64,000 nt of DNA from Apoda limacodes (lineage: Eukaryota > Arthropoda > Insecta > Lepidoptera > Limacodidae). The DNA is taken from the NCBI GenBank assembly GCA_946406115.1, contig OX291544.1, forward strand, positions 5,642,001 to 5,706,000, in the 5' to 3' direction. The notes beneath the pieces are model-generated. The model made no database searches and had not been told where the DNA came from. It saw nothing but the letters and a program-made list of their open reading frames with translations. Position numbers and translations under genes: made by a program. Shown here piece by piece: positions 11,566 through 22,285 of the stretch. Position 1 is the first letter of the stretch. Each line of letters begins with the position of its first letter.

Positions 11566-11916
11566 AAAAACGTAGTGAAATCTCATATATAGCCAAGTCT
11601 AGGGCTCATTTTGGCTAAAATGTGGCCTTTCTTTTACCCGCAGAAAAGTTGAAGGAGTCATTACTTTCTTCTGTTTTCTTGAGTTTCTGGCAACACTGGC
11701 CAAGTGTTATAAAATTCACAACATATAATAAAGATATAGTAACCTCATTGCCTTGTCATTAATTGAAATGTTTTAGCTTCATATAATCAGGCGCAGTTCG
11801 TACGTTCTAAAGAATGGATTTAACGAGTTACATATAGGCCATATTTTAGCCAAAATGACTCTTATTTGTATATCCACCTTCTAGACTTGGCTTTTTAAGA
11901 GATTTCACTACTTTTT
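11566..11916. mobile_element. MITE-like element with long imperfect inverted ends
   Basis: Left arm (11,566-11,632): AAAAACGTAGTGAAATCTC, AGCCAAGTCTAG, CATTTTGGCTAAAATGTGGC. The right arm (about 11,848-11,916) is its inverse with small indels. The central region is about 210 bp, non-coding. Class unassigned. Confidence 0.75.
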
Positions 11917-12342
11917 ATACACGGTTATATTTCATTATAGCTGATCCTTTAGCTTTGGTATCTCTGTAGTCAAGGTTGATAAGATGAACTCTACGGAGCT
12001 TGTTAACTCTGGAGAGTGCTACGTAGCGTAGGCTTGCCTTTATGAGAATATACAAAGAGTTTGGCCGCGCTCTTAGGTTTCTACGTTAGATACTCTAGAA
12101 CTAGATCTTTTGCATAGCTTTTATAGTTTGTTTTTTATATCTTTCGAAAATCCGGGTTTCGATAGTTTTCCCTTTATGTGACTATATAGCCCTATCTCTT
12201 GGCCAAATTTCAGCTCTCATGGCACTGGGGATGTTCTAGTTTTATTTGAATGATCATGAATTAGTTAGTGACGATTTTTTGGAATTTTGCATCCTGATAA
12301 ATAAACAGAATTGCACCCTTCTACAATAACTATACCATGGAC
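11917..12342. other. No gene seen
   Basis: No exon or repeat recognised. Confidence 0.4.
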
Positions 12343-12398
12343 AGAGGCGTGAAAATGTATTAAAATATATGGATATTAAAATACATTTTCACGCCTCT
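12343..12398. repeat. Perfect 18-bp stem hairpin
   Basis: AGAGGCGTGAAAATGTAT at 12,343-12,360 and its exact complement at 12,381-12,398, loop of 20 bases (one more T:A pair possible). Flanks CCATGGAC and ATATGG give a further broken match. Confidence 0.85.
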
Positions 12399-13429
12399 AT
12401 ATGGAATATAGGTAACGGCAGTTTGCCTTGTGCTCCAGACTTGCGGGAGCACTGCCGTGCCCCTAGATGCTTAAAGAACGAATTTGCTAAACTTGAACTA
12501 TACAGGTTTGAATGACATTAAAACTGAGATCATGTTAGAATTAATTGTTTTCTATGTAATAGCACAGTACTAATATTGCTACCCACCAGTATTCCGACTT
12601 ATTTACTTGCGCAGGCCAACGATGGAGGCTTGCGGGGAAGCAAATCTCACCTAGTTTGCGCTCTCTGTTCCGAAAGGGTGTTACATACGTGCGTGTGAGA
12701 TTTGAGCGCACCTACTTAACTCTCGTATATTTGCAATGGTTTACAGAATATGTTCTGTTTATAATAACAATTAATTAATAGGTATACCTACTAAGAAAAT
12801 TTAAAACTAATTATTGTTACTAATTATTAAAGTGTGTGCCCGTGTGGCAGTTCCAAGAACGCTGGCTGCATTTCCCCTCTCTATTGAAATATTCATTCCC
12901 TTAGCGAATAATGACCCAGCCCTCTTGTCGCCAGAAGCTGCTTTTAAGCGCGGTAAAATAGATTTAAAAAATTTATAAGCAGATGGAACCCATGGGCCGA
13001 GCATTTATAATTGCATTTGCCCCCTGCTTTTTGTTAATTATATTATATTATATGAAGTATATTTTCTTTATTATTGTGAAGAACTGGAAGCAATATTTAT
13101 GCAACATTTTAGATAATTCGTAGAAAAAAAAAATTGTTGTAAAACTGTACGATTCTTTGAAAAAAGGCAAATTCAAATCCTGACCTGCACTCGTTTTTCA
13201 TAAAAGTTCCTACTAAAGTTATTTATTGCGATGAAAATCTACTACATACTACTCACTACAAATTCAATAACAGAACGTTAAAGCCGTCAAAGTCGAAAAT
13301 TTGTCGCAAATATCTAGTTACACGTTTGTAATTTTAATTCTATTATCTATTTTTTTTCCTTTCGACATAACACGTACGTTTGCACCTACTACCATAAAAC
13401 GGATACAAAGACTTATATACTTTTTTATA
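12399..13429. other. No gene seen; one weak inverted repeat
   Basis: CAAATCTCAC (12,641) and GTGAGATTTG (12,695) form 10-bp arms with a 44-base spacer. Nothing coding is supported. Confidence 0.4.
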
Positions 13430-13615
13430 AATACAAACATAAATATTATACTTAGAAAACACCCAGACTCGAGACAAACACAAATGTTTATCACATAATT
13501 GTTTTTTTTAAACTTAAAATGTTGTATAATATTCGCATTCCTCTACGGGGATTGAACCCACCACATAATTAAGCAGGCAATAGTTACAGTATTACTCCCA
13601 ACTGAGCTCCCTGTC
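13430..13615 (-). mobile_element. tRNA-derived SINE, copy 2
   Basis: On the reverse strand a B-box (GGGTTCAATCCCCG, near 13,546-13,560) is preceded by decayed A-box sequence. The tail shares AACACCCAGACTC and ACACAAATGTTTATC with copy 1, but about 60 bp of AT-rich sequence separates tail and head. Confidence 0.55.
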
Positions 13616-13634
13616 ACTTAATTGAGTTTTTGTT

Positions 13635-14108
13635 CTACGAGGTGGCGGCATATCTTTGATAAAAAAAGGAGTTCGAATACTGGTAGGTAGTATTAATACT
13701 GTGGTAACAGTATGTATGTATGTTTTTACAAAAAAGGTAATCGTTGTATCTGTAACAAGCTTTGCTTAGTTTGGGACCAGATGACAAGATACAGAAATAA
13801 TTATCATTATTATTTTGATCAGGAGTAGAGAAACAACCTGGCGTAAAAGAAAAAAAAATCTCTTTGCTGTCCCGCTTTGGTTTGGTCGCCTGAGATCTGG
13901 CGAATCCCGGATCCCGGGGCATCGGCCTTGCGGCACTTAGCATTTCAATAAGACAACAATGGGCCTGTCTTTGTGTCAAATGACGCTCATCTATATTTAT
14001 AACATGTTTAGGTCCTCCTTGATCTACATCATCTTCATATTTCCTGATAATATCTTTGTTACTTCCTGGTGAAAGCAAGATGGGTAAAATATTTGTCCTT
14101 CCGTTCAT
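13635..14108 (-). CDS. Doubtful open reading frame, 157 codons
   Basis: An ATG-to-stop frame on the minus strand with no recognised domain. The N-terminal part is plausible protein sequence (SPGSNKDIIRKYEDDVD, HLTQRQAHCCLIEMLS), while the C-terminal half is Tyr/Ser/Asn-rich and resembles translated AT-rich DNA. No splice or promoter context. It may be a decayed exon, a TE remnant, or chance. Confidence 0.2.
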   Translation of the reverse strand: MNGRTNILPILLSPGSNKDIIRKYEDDVDQGGPKHVINIDERHLTQRQAHCCLIEMLSAARPMPRDPGFARSQATKPKRDSKEIFFSFTPGCFSTPDQNNNDNYFCILSSGPKLSKACYRYNDYLFCKNIHTYCYHSINTTYQYSNSFFYQRYAATS

Positions 14109-15331
14109 TTCTTCCTTTGTTAGGGTTTAAAATGTCGTCGACGTGTGATTTCTCTAAATATTGCAAGCGGTCAGAAGCTACGGAAGCATCTCATAACTAG
14201 GCAAGGCTTATGCCATGCTTGTTTACCCAACTAAGGTATAAAAAATACAACTTTAAAAAATTTAGAGTAATAAGAGTAAGAGATTTTATTCAAATTGAAG
14301 AGTACCTCAATTTCATTTAATATTTATTATTTTTTTTCAATATGATTCCTGAGATATTTGGCATTTTAGGACCAATTTTGAAGTTTTATATCGATAAGTT
14401 AATATCTTTCGGGTGGTCTTTTCATAATTTGTGAACATAAAAAAATATTATTTTGAAGATCTGGCAATGGAAGCATTAGTTAGGTTAGGTACGTTAATAA
14501 TGAAGTTCTAAATTAGCACTACATTACTATACAAGTACCACACACTATCCCTAGCGTCCGAACTGTTTGCGATTAGAGGCAACTCTCTTGTATGTTTAAC
14601 CGACTTCAAATAAGATAATTATCAATTTGTTTGTAGTATTGTAAGAATTTTGAAATAGCTTTTAAAGAGGTGTATCAAATTTCATAGGTGTAAGGCGTGG
14701 TCACGTATTTATCAGAAACGTGTTAACGGATTTTAATAAGGTATATTAATTTAGGTTGGTACCGTTTAACTTAGCTGGCTTAGTCACAGAAAATCAAATT
14801 TCGAAATATGGACTGTTAAATGTGCAGGTAGTAGGGAATAAAGAACCGGTACTCAGTTCTGAGTCCGTTTTTGAAAGCGATTTCTCAGGAAGCGAAAACC
14901 CAGATTTGCAATTCTCAATATACCAGTAAAAAAAACACTTTTTGTTATAAAATTTGCTAAATTTCCTAAATCTAAGCGTCTTATTAACTTTTGGATCTAA
15001 GTGAACCTTAGTAAGTATGTCATGCGAGGTTTTCCTCCTCTTGCCTAGTTTGCGATTGAGGTAGGTTTGAGTAGTTTCTGTGTTTAATGTTTTTTTTTTA
15101 TAGTGGTACCTTTTATATTCGAACATGAATAGGTAGTTTTATTTTTAATTTTATAATTATCAAAAATTTCATCATAGCTGTTTTTATCGGATAGTGACGA
15201 AAAAATACCTTCAGATAAAGCGATCACACCAATTTAGAGGTAAACATTCAATGTGGCTATCTATATCGTAATGCCACTTAATATCTGACCTTGATAAGTC
15301 CATTGAATTGCATTAGGTAAATTGTTTTTAG
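14109..15331. other. No gene supported
   Basis: Includes a 110-codon minus-strand frame (14,794-15,126) rich in Lys and Thr with no domain, treated as chance. AT-rich otherwise. Confidence 0.4.
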
Positions 15332-15876
15332 GGTTTAGTACCTTAAAACGATAAACCAGACCACTGACTTGTAGCATCATTTCGTTGTCCGTCTGTCTGT
15401 CAAATGCCTTTTTCTCAGAAACACATTGATTTTCAACTTAAAATAAATCAAGCTTCTTTAATTATCTTTAATCAAATAATACAACCATTTATGCCACATG
15501 TTGTGCCTCCTTACTAATCCTTACTAATATTATAAATGCGAAAGTAACTCTGTCTGTTACCTCTTCAAGCTTAATCTTAATCGGTACAGCGATTAAGATG
15601 AAATTTGGCATTTTGGCAAGAGTTTGAGTCCCGAGAAAAGACATAGGCTACTTCTAAAAGCTAGTCACTTATATTTTAGATATGAAAATATTTTTTTCAA
15701 TTACAAACATATTTGGAGTTAGAATTGGCCATAACGCACTGTCATTAATATAAGAAAGAACTTTCAACAATAAAGGTATTTTTTTCCTGCGGTCTTACTT
15801 GTTACAAGTTTGTACGGAACACTCGGTTGGTGCACGAGTCTAACTCGCACTTGTTTGGTTTTCCTTGGCTTAGGGA
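15332..15876. repeat. Nested repeats: GTCCGTCTGTC family interrupted by the ATATTATAAATGCG family
   Basis: The head (TTAGGGTTTAGTACC … GTCCGTCTGTCTGTCAAATG) lies at 15,328-15,412. The matching tail (TTTGTACGGAACACTCGG … CGAGTCTAACTCGCACTTG) lies at 15,811-15,859. In between at 15,517-15,675 is a copy of the other family (TTACTAATATTATAAATGCG … GATGAAATTTGGCA). Confidence 0.65.
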
Positions 15877-15954
15877 TAACCATAGCTGTAATCTTCACTC
15901 GCGAAATCGGCCACACTTTTAAAGAAGAAGAAAATTTAAAAGAGCCCACAGAAA

Positions 15955-16090
15955 TAACTATAAACAAGCTATAAACGAATTCTAAGTGAACGAACTATAG
16001 CTACAACTATAGCATGCTATAGCAAATTTCCCTACTCACTCTTATCAAGGAGTCGCCATAGGAATCCTACGCCGATAACTGCCGGGGGCT
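15955..16090 (+). repeat. Fragment of the ATATTATAAATGCG family (tail half)
   Basis: GAACGAACTATAGCTACAAC, GCTATAGCAAATTTCC and CCTACGCCGATAAC match the tail half of the family. It is probably the continuation of the copy at 15,517. Confidence 0.5.
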
Positions 16091-16091
16091 T

Positions 16092-16402
16092 ATATATTTA
16101 TATGTCGCAGCCATCTCGTTAAATTAGCCAGTTGATTGGGTGTCTAGGCAGATCGTTAAGTTATAAAATAAATTATTATATAACTGAACAGATTATTATA
16201 TGAAACTTGACTGGAACGCTCTGCTCGCTTTGCTCGCTCCGTATCTACGTTGACACAAGAAAAACTGAACCTAACCCAACTTACACGGCTTATACAGTGC
16301 TATTGCTTCCTTTCTGTTCCTTTTGAACTTGACGATCTGCCTAGGCGTCCAATTAACTGGCTAATTTAACCAGACGGATGCGACATAAATGCCGATATAA
16401 AT
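16092..16402. mobile_element. MITE-like element with about 70-bp inverted ends
   Basis: Left arm (16,092-16,163): TTTATATGTCGCAG, GTTAAATTAGCCAGTTGATT, GTCTAGGCAGATCGTTAAGTT. The right arm (16,326-16,402) is its inverse with a roughly 10-base insertion and scattered changes. Core of about 160 bp, non-coding, with GCTCGCTTTGCTCGCTCC. Confidence 0.75.
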
Positions 16403-17007
16403 GTAGGAATGTATGTTTTTATGGCATAAAAACAATGCTTATTAGGTACCTATCCTATCCTATCGACATGTTTATCAAAATTTAATATAATGATTAATTT
16501 GTCTAATTTTCTTTTAAAGAATAAACAGATACACGATACAAATATTTTTGAAGCCAAATATTACCATCTAAATCACAAACGGAATGATATATCTTGAGAT
16601 TGTCAACAGTAAGAAGAAAATTACTAAATTACATAGTTATTGTTGTTAGTCCCCCTTCGCATCGCAAGCTCATTGTCATTAGCGATAAGCGGAGCGGAGC
16701 GGAACGGAGCGGGACACAACTACGTGATGGAGATCATGATATTTATAGCAACACGTTTGTGCAAAGATGACGCGTTTGAGACGAACTATGTGTCCTAATG
16801 CGGTCGTTCAGCCCGTCCACTAAGTAGAGTAACTTAATCGCAAAGTAAACAAAGAAAGGTATTTAGGTCGTTATTACAATTTAAACAAAGATGATTGCTG
16901 GCGCATTAGTCTTTGTCAGGCGCTGTCAGCTCTTCTAGTGCATTCTCAACTAGCAAATAATTCTATAACAGAAGCAATACATTGCTAAATAATCATAAAA
17001 GGGAGTA

Positions 17008-17077
17008 TACAGTGTGAGTCTTCATAAAGTGCACAAATGAAAATTAGGGAAATTATACTTAATTTTATCGATTAAAA
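17008..17077 (+). repeat. Direct repeat, first copy (second at 18,424-18,492)
   Basis: CAGTGTGAGTCTTCATAAAG through TTATACTTAATTTTATCGAT recurs 1.4 kb downstream with about 85% identity by eye. The flanks are unrelated. It may be the paired ends of an element or a duplicated regulatory segment. Confidence 0.65.
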
Positions 17078-18423
17078 TTCAATTCTGCCGAGTTTGTATT
17101 AAGCCGAGCTCACGAGTATCATACGACTGTTTTCAACACACTTGAAAGGCAGAAAATACTTATATTAGTGATAAAATGTTGCAAAGTTAAAACTTAATGG
17201 AATCTAACAGTGTTGATATGTTCTTAACAAAAACGTTGGTTATATTTTCCAGAGCAAAAGAAATTTGTTCACAGGCATAATTTTATCTTGCTAAAAATTA
17301 AAAAAGTCTGTAATTCATTACCACACAAGTGCGTAATGGTCGCTATTAAGATGCTGAAAACGGTGCATTAAAAGCTGCTTTATGAGCAAATGTGTTGAAA
17401 ATTTCTTATTTTCCCCTATCTGTAATAGGTCGCATCATCATGTTTGCTTTGCATTTATTATGCATTCTTTATCTCAATAATATCGACTTCTTTATAGTAC
17501 ATTAGTGTCGTTCGATATATGTGTTTCGATAGTTCTTTATATCAATACTGTGCTGAAATGGACATTATGATAGTCATAATTGCCTATCGTGATATAAAAG
17601 CCACTTAGAATGTAACAATAACTGTAAATCGTCAAATAGGTCTTATTGACTGATATTATATATGTTCTATAACCAATATGCAAAACTATTGTTATGTTTA
17701 AATACGATACATAAGAATGTTATATAATGCTTTAATCGCTTAAGTATTTTGTACTAATGTGGAATCGTAAAGCTCTGTTACTTAACAATAAGGGTTTTAA
17801 TTTTAGTTTCCGTAACTTTAAACCGTTAAAAGTTTGGCAGGGATTTCGTTTGTGCTAATATAGTACATTACAACCACGGCCCGCAAACTCAGCATAACCG
17901 GGCGATCGTGTGCATGCGGGCCGAGGCATAGCCGAGGTTAAGGTTTGTATAGGGCTTTTACAAAAATAAAATTGCGTAATTTTGCCGCCACTTCGCCGCA
18001 TTCAAATGTCGATTTCTTTTTCTACTTTTTTAAATTAATTTAATGGCGCATTCTTTTTGTTATGCGTATTCGAAATTTAAATGAAACTTAATGAGTTATC
18101 TCTTTAGTTATCAATGATACTGTACTGCAAGTACGATTTATCCGATAGAAGGTTATGCAAGATATGGTCGCATATCGTAGCATGTTTGAGAAAAGACTAT
18201 TCAAACAGTTCCTCAGGATGAGATGCGGCTACATATTGCTCTAAATCTAATCTAAATTAACACGTCTGAATCATTTATGGTATTGTGACTTAAGCGTGTC
18301 TACATTTTGATAACATAAATTTTTTAACACATTTTTGCACCCCAATCAAGTAATATAAACTTACAGAGTCAAAACGGGTTATCGAACGTTATTAAGCAAC
18401 AAGTTGTCACTGTCGGAACTTAT

Positions 18424-18492
18424 GCAGTGTGAATCTTCATAAAATCCACAAATGAAAATGAGGGAAACTATACTTAATTTTATCGATGAAAA
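18424..18492 (+). repeat. Direct repeat, second copy
   Basis: CAGTGTGAATCTTCATAAAA … ACTATACTTAATTTTATCGA; see the first copy at 17,008. Confidence 0.65.
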
Positions 18493-19053
18493 ACACATTA
18501 AAATCTATTTTTTTTTGTGATATTTCCGAAATTTCTAGGATGCTATTGCGACCTCAACGTAATAAAAACGATGGAACTTTTAAACTTCATTATCTGTCAT
18601 GATAAAACAAACTGAATTAAAATATGTAAATAACAAGGCTGTCCTCATAAACTAACTTTAAAAGTTAAAAGCAACTAACATATTGACTTAAAATTTATCG
18701 ACTCATAAATTCACTAATAAATGAAATCTATATATTTTGAAATAACTAATATAACAAGCTGGTAAGTTTGCATGTTTTAAGTTTGCACGTGCTAAGCTTA
18801 AGAACTATCAAACTTATTTGGAAAATTCTCCTAGAGTAGATATAGATAATTTTACTTTCAACCTTTAGAAGCGGAGTTAGTAAAACGGCTGAAAACAGCT
18901 ACCAACAGTATAAAAAAAAACAAAATTAGCCATTTTCGAGTCCGGCAATGATGGCTATCGTTTTGCAGGCAATGTTTATCGCGCACGATTTTTAACATCA
19001 TTTCGAGAATGAATTCACCTTCCTTTACTTAATTTAGTTTGTGTTGGTTGCAG

Positions 19054-19201
19054 GAAGACGTGCAAGTCGTGTGGGTGCGATCGTCTGAAGCACTCGGTGT
19101 ACCACGAGGAGCTGGGCTCGGTCCGGGACCGGCTGGGGCTGAGGGACTCGCGACCCAACTACCACGCGTACGACAGTCCGCCAGGACTCACCGCCAAGCA
19201 G
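19054..19201 (+). CDS. Lmpt: Limpet-like PET-LIM protein, exon a (N-terminal Cys motif; partial gene)
   Basis: The exon follows a TTGGTTGCAG acceptor and ends at CAG|GTACC. Its first base completes a codon begun in an upstream exon, then 49 codons follow, beginning KTCKSCGCDRLKHSVYHEEL and continuing through GSVRDRLGLRDSRPNYHAYD to SPPGLTAKQ. A short Cys-x2-Cys motif followed by an SVRDRLGL stretch just before the PET domain is what I recall from Limpet/LIM-9-type proteins. Codons are GC-rich (many CTG, GTG, GCG), unlike the AT-rich flanks, and the reading frame joins exon b in phase 0. A longer open frame overlapping this exon in another phase runs into the intron and is not the coding frame. 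The exon carrying the start codon was not found between 1 and 19,053. PET-LIM proteins act at the actin cytoskeleton, muscle attachments or in transcriptional co-regulation; the role here is inferred from the family. Confidence 0.85.
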
Positions 19202-19224
19202 GTACCAAGGATCCTAATGGTAAC

Positions 19225-19318
19225 AGTCTCGAGTATATAAGACTTAACGTCGCAAGTCAAATGCATGGAATCACTTTTAGGGGCCTCAAAAGGTAAGACC
19301 TACTTACATACATTTTTC
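19225..19318 (+). repeat. TCTCGAGA hairpin family, member 1
   Basis: Shares AAAGGTAAGACCTACTTACA and TACATTTTT with the member at 47,426-47,515. Begins 23 bases after exon a of the Limpet gene, in its intron. Confidence 0.5.
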
Positions 19319-20149
19319 CTCCGAATTTCCGAGTAATAAATAAACTGCCATGGCAGAATCGCTATACTTTAACAAGCCTGGCTACTCATTCAACCAACCG
19401 GGTCTTTTTCTCAATTTCAAATTGCTTAGCATGATCGTTTTTATATCACATTACTGCAGCATTTCCATAGTAATTAATAAATTGTGGTAAAGTTAAGGAT
19501 TGAATAGCTACTATGTGTGGCTAAAAACGTGATTCTATAAATTTTCTCGATAAAAAACAACTACAAAACCACCTCTAAACCGTGCAATAAACCGCAAGTA
19601 TTATAAAACATACCTATATAAGATCATGTGTCTTATCCTCTGTAATTGAAAAACAAATATCTAAACTATCACAAACTTAGGAATATCTATTTCTTGGCAA
19701 GAAGTCGAGACAGCCGCCGTGTCAAGGTAGGATATTGGGAGTTACCGTTACCTACTCATCCTCGGTGTATAAAATTCTTCTCATTTCGGCTATTAAAAAT
19801 TCAAAACCATGCCTGCCCTATCATGACACTATGGCATGTACCTACACAAAGTCCTGCTTAAAATTCCTAAACTTAAGATTAATACCTAACGTTACATCAA
19901 GAAAATTGTGACTTAAAAATGGCTTATTTAGGCTCAAAATATGTAAAAGACGAAATGAACAATCATATACACAAGCACATCATAAATTTACGTACAATGA
20001 AATTAACACCTGGTCTTCCGCGAATTTACATCTTAGCGTAAATATACAAATGAGTCATTATTACACATGAGTCTATTTTACCTGTCGCTAGAATTTTGTT
20101 CAAGAATAAAACGCCTAGTGGGAGTTTATTGCGAAAACTCTCGAGTACG
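19319..20149. other. Intron sequence, nothing recognised
   Basis: Part of the 2.0-kb intron between Limpet exons a and b; AT-rich. Confidence 0.5.
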
Positions 20150-20222
20150 CCAGACTCGGGAATTCGAGAGAAAAATGTGTGCAAAAAAAGTAGGTCTTAG
20201 CTCTCGAGACCCGTGAATGTTC
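20150..20222 (-). repeat. TCTCGAGA hairpin family, member 2
   Basis: CAGACTCGGGAATTCGAGAG … AAATGTGTGCA … AGTAGGTCTTAGCTCTCGAG aligns with the 47.4-kb member. Just upstream, CTCTCGA and TCGAGAG add a further short inverted pair. Confidence 0.5.
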
Positions 20223-20599
20223 ATTCAGATGCGTGTTTCTGGTTTACTGGGAATGCGAAAATGGCAAGGCAAGCAATGGCAAACAGTTTACTGCCGAATT
20301 GACGATTCTAGCGTACTCGAGATTGTTCAAAATAATCTCCCTATTAAGAAACACAGGTCTACTCGATGCGTACGATATTGATTGTCATATCAGCACTTTC
20401 ATTTCCGCCATTTAGTATGGTAGGTGATATTACTGAAATAGAATTTTATCTATCGAAGTAAGGTAGGTAAGTACAGTTTAACAGTATGGTTAACAGTAGA
20501 TATAGCTACAAGTACGAGATTTTAAAATAGTATAAGAAATAATATTATAGAATGTATTCAACTAGTATGTATGTATACGATAATGTATGTTTGTGTTAA

Positions 20600-20830
20600 G
20601 TCTTGATAGCATAGGCATAGGCTCGCCGGCCTAATGCGGGTTGGCAGACGTTGTCGAGCTGGTGCCCACTCGACTGTCAGTTTTCAAGCCGCCCGTAAGG
20701 CCTCTGACTTGACGACTGTGTCATGTGACAAACAGCCGGGATCGACGTTTTTATAAGTGCCGCTCGAAACACGTAGGTCACCCATCTAACTACTGGCCAC
20801 GCCCGATGTTGCTCAACTTCGCATATTATT
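20600..20830. repeat. GC-richer block, probable old interspersed repeat
   Basis: GGCTCGCCGGCCTAATGCGG, GTTGGCAGACGTTGTCGAG and AGCCGGGATCGACG are phrases I associate with widespread lepidopteran repeat tails. No second copy in this window, so the assignment rests on memory. Confidence 0.35.
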
Positions 20831-21219
20831 TCCAATGGACTATTATCATTGGGCCACGAGCTCCTATCATAGACAAAATGAAAGGAAATTAATAATTACA
20901 ACAAAAAGGAGGTAGTAGATAAGAAAGTAAATCACATGCTATGTACTCTTGTGTCCTTATCGCCAATTACCGCCAATTTTTAAAAAACTCTAAATACTTA
21001 CAAATTATTCACAAAATATAGAAATCTGTCAATATTTACCTAATGAGTACTGTAAGCATATTGAAGAAGTACCTAATGCCTAAAAAAATAGACATGAATA
21101 TCATTAAATGATAGAGTTTTATTAAAGTACTTTCGTCGTTTTGACCATTGTAACTGTGATTGATCTTGCTTGATTCTTATGCCTTGTAAACTTTAATTTG
21201 TCTTTATCTATCTTTTCAG
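20831..21219. other. Intron sequence, nothing recognised
   Basis: AT-rich end of the intron before the PET exon. Confidence 0.45.
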
Positions 21220-21436
21220 GCGGAATTGTATTGGGCAGCATTAGCAGAGAGAGCCCCTACAGGTGTAGGGGGCGCCACTGGGTCGGCTGCCTGGCGCGCC
21301 TGGAGAACAAGAGCGCTAGCAACCCAATTACCTAAACAAGATCTCTCGTTATCACACTGCCGGCATGTTGATGAAGGGCATATGAAACAGTTTGAAGACT
21401 TTGTTGCCGCTAGGAATGAAATTGCACTTGATATTG
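21220..21436 (+). CDS. Lmpt: Limpet-like PET-LIM protein, exon b (PET domain)
   Basis: The acceptor is pyrimidine-rich (TCTATCTTTTCAG) and the donor is ATTG|GTAAGT. The 72 codons plus one base encode a PET domain. The first half (AELYWAALAERAPTGVGG) is diverged. The second half is very characteristic: LATQLPKQDLSLSHC, then FEDFVAARNEIALDIG. Prickle and Testin instead have a PPHD or PAHD core with different flanks, so the PKQDLSL and NEIALDIG signatures point to the Limpet class. The exon continues phase 0 from exon a, with a 2.0-kb intron between them. It leaves one base of a Gly codon that is completed by exon c. An Ala/Trp-rich insertion (GATGSAAWRAW) in the middle of the domain is unusual. 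Confidence 0.88.
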
Positions 21437-21775
21437 GTAAGTATTATTTTAGAGGAGTACAGTGTCATCTAGTGGCGAGTAGCAGATTTAGGAAAAATAA
21501 ATAGTTTAGAAAATTGATAGCGCTTTCAGAATTTCTGTTTCTCTGCCAGACTAATATAGCAAATCCCATGACCATAGATTTGTAAGAGTATTTTTAACTA
21601 GGTTACGAAACAAGGAATTTAAATATCTCTTTATAAATAGACAACGAAACAAAATAATTCCATTAATGTCTAATATAATAAAAACCACAATCAAACTTGA
21701 CTTTGTGGGTCCATGACGAGCTAATAAATTTATGTAGGAACAGCCGAGCTAAAGTTAATTGCTACAATTTGCTCC

Positions 21776-22134
21776 TTTTTAGAGTTCCGTTTCTCAAAAG
21801 GAAGAAAGGAACCCTTATAAGATCACTTTGTTATCCGTCTGTCTGTCTGTCAATACCCTTTTACTCTATAACGCGTGGAGGTATCAAGTTGCAATTTATA
21901 TAAAATAGTAAAGTCTACGGGCACTTAATGTTGTAAAAAATCAAGCTTCTAAGTCAATATGAACAAAAAAAAACCCAAAATACGGTCATTTAATCGCATA
22001 TCCTGACGCAAATAAATTAAAACTTATGGGATACTTCCCGTTGACCTAGGAGACTTGATCTCATGATGAAAGAGCTACATATGATGATTTTGTACGGAAC
22101 CATAAACCAGACTTGCACTTGGCCATGTTTTTCT
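21776..22134 (-). repeat. GTCCGTCTGTC repeat family, full-length copy in Limpet intron
   Basis: Begins TTTTTAGAGTTCCGTTTC, has ATCCGTCTGTCTGTCTGTCA, and ends TTTGTACGGAACCATAAACC then ACTTGCACTTGGCC. These are the family's ends (GGGTTCCGTA … GGTACGGAACC … ACTTGGCC). It lies within the intron between exons b and c. Confidence 0.7.
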
Positions 22135-22181
22135 TATTCGAAACTATTATATGTATTAAACCGTTACATAATTCTATGCAG

Positions 22182-22285
22182 GCGTGGCGTGCCAACACCA
22201 CGGTGCTACTACAGAATGCTTGGGATGCAGCAAGCAAATACGAAGTGGGAATATTGCGGTGCAGGCGCCTAGGATAGGTGAAGAG
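22182..22285 (+). CDS. Lmpt: Limpet-like PET-LIM protein, exon c (LIM1 first half)
   Basis: A TTCTATGCAG acceptor and a GAAGAG|GTAAAT donor bound 104 bases. Joined to exon b in phase, the exon encodes 34 full codons, including ATTECLGCSKQIRSGNIAVQ and ending APRIGEE. The Cys-x2-Cys of CLGC is the first zinc ligand pair of LIM domain 1. SGNIAV is the usual loop before the conserved hydrophobic residues. Spacing from the second Cys to the His in exon d is 22 residues, within the LIM range. Exon c lies 745 bp after exon b, and an interspersed repeat occupies nearly half of that intron. Confidence 0.87.

Larger units (their letters stand above)
16403..19053. other. No gene seen; upstream intron or flank of the Limpet gene
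   Basis: Contains a GGAGC short tandem run near 16,690, an inverted repeat CGGCCCGCA/TGCGGGCCG near 17,878-17,927, and the direct repeat listed separately. The Limpet exon preceding exon a was not found here. Confidence 0.4.

Noticed and set aside
14794..15126. 110-codon minus-strand frame
   Set aside because: Lys- and Thr-rich with no recognisable motif; a chance frame in AT-rich DNA is likelier.
19039..19296. An 85-codon + frame overlapping Limpet exon a
   Set aside because: It is in a different phase from the splice-compatible frame that gives the Cys motif and joins the PET exon, and it runs into the intron.
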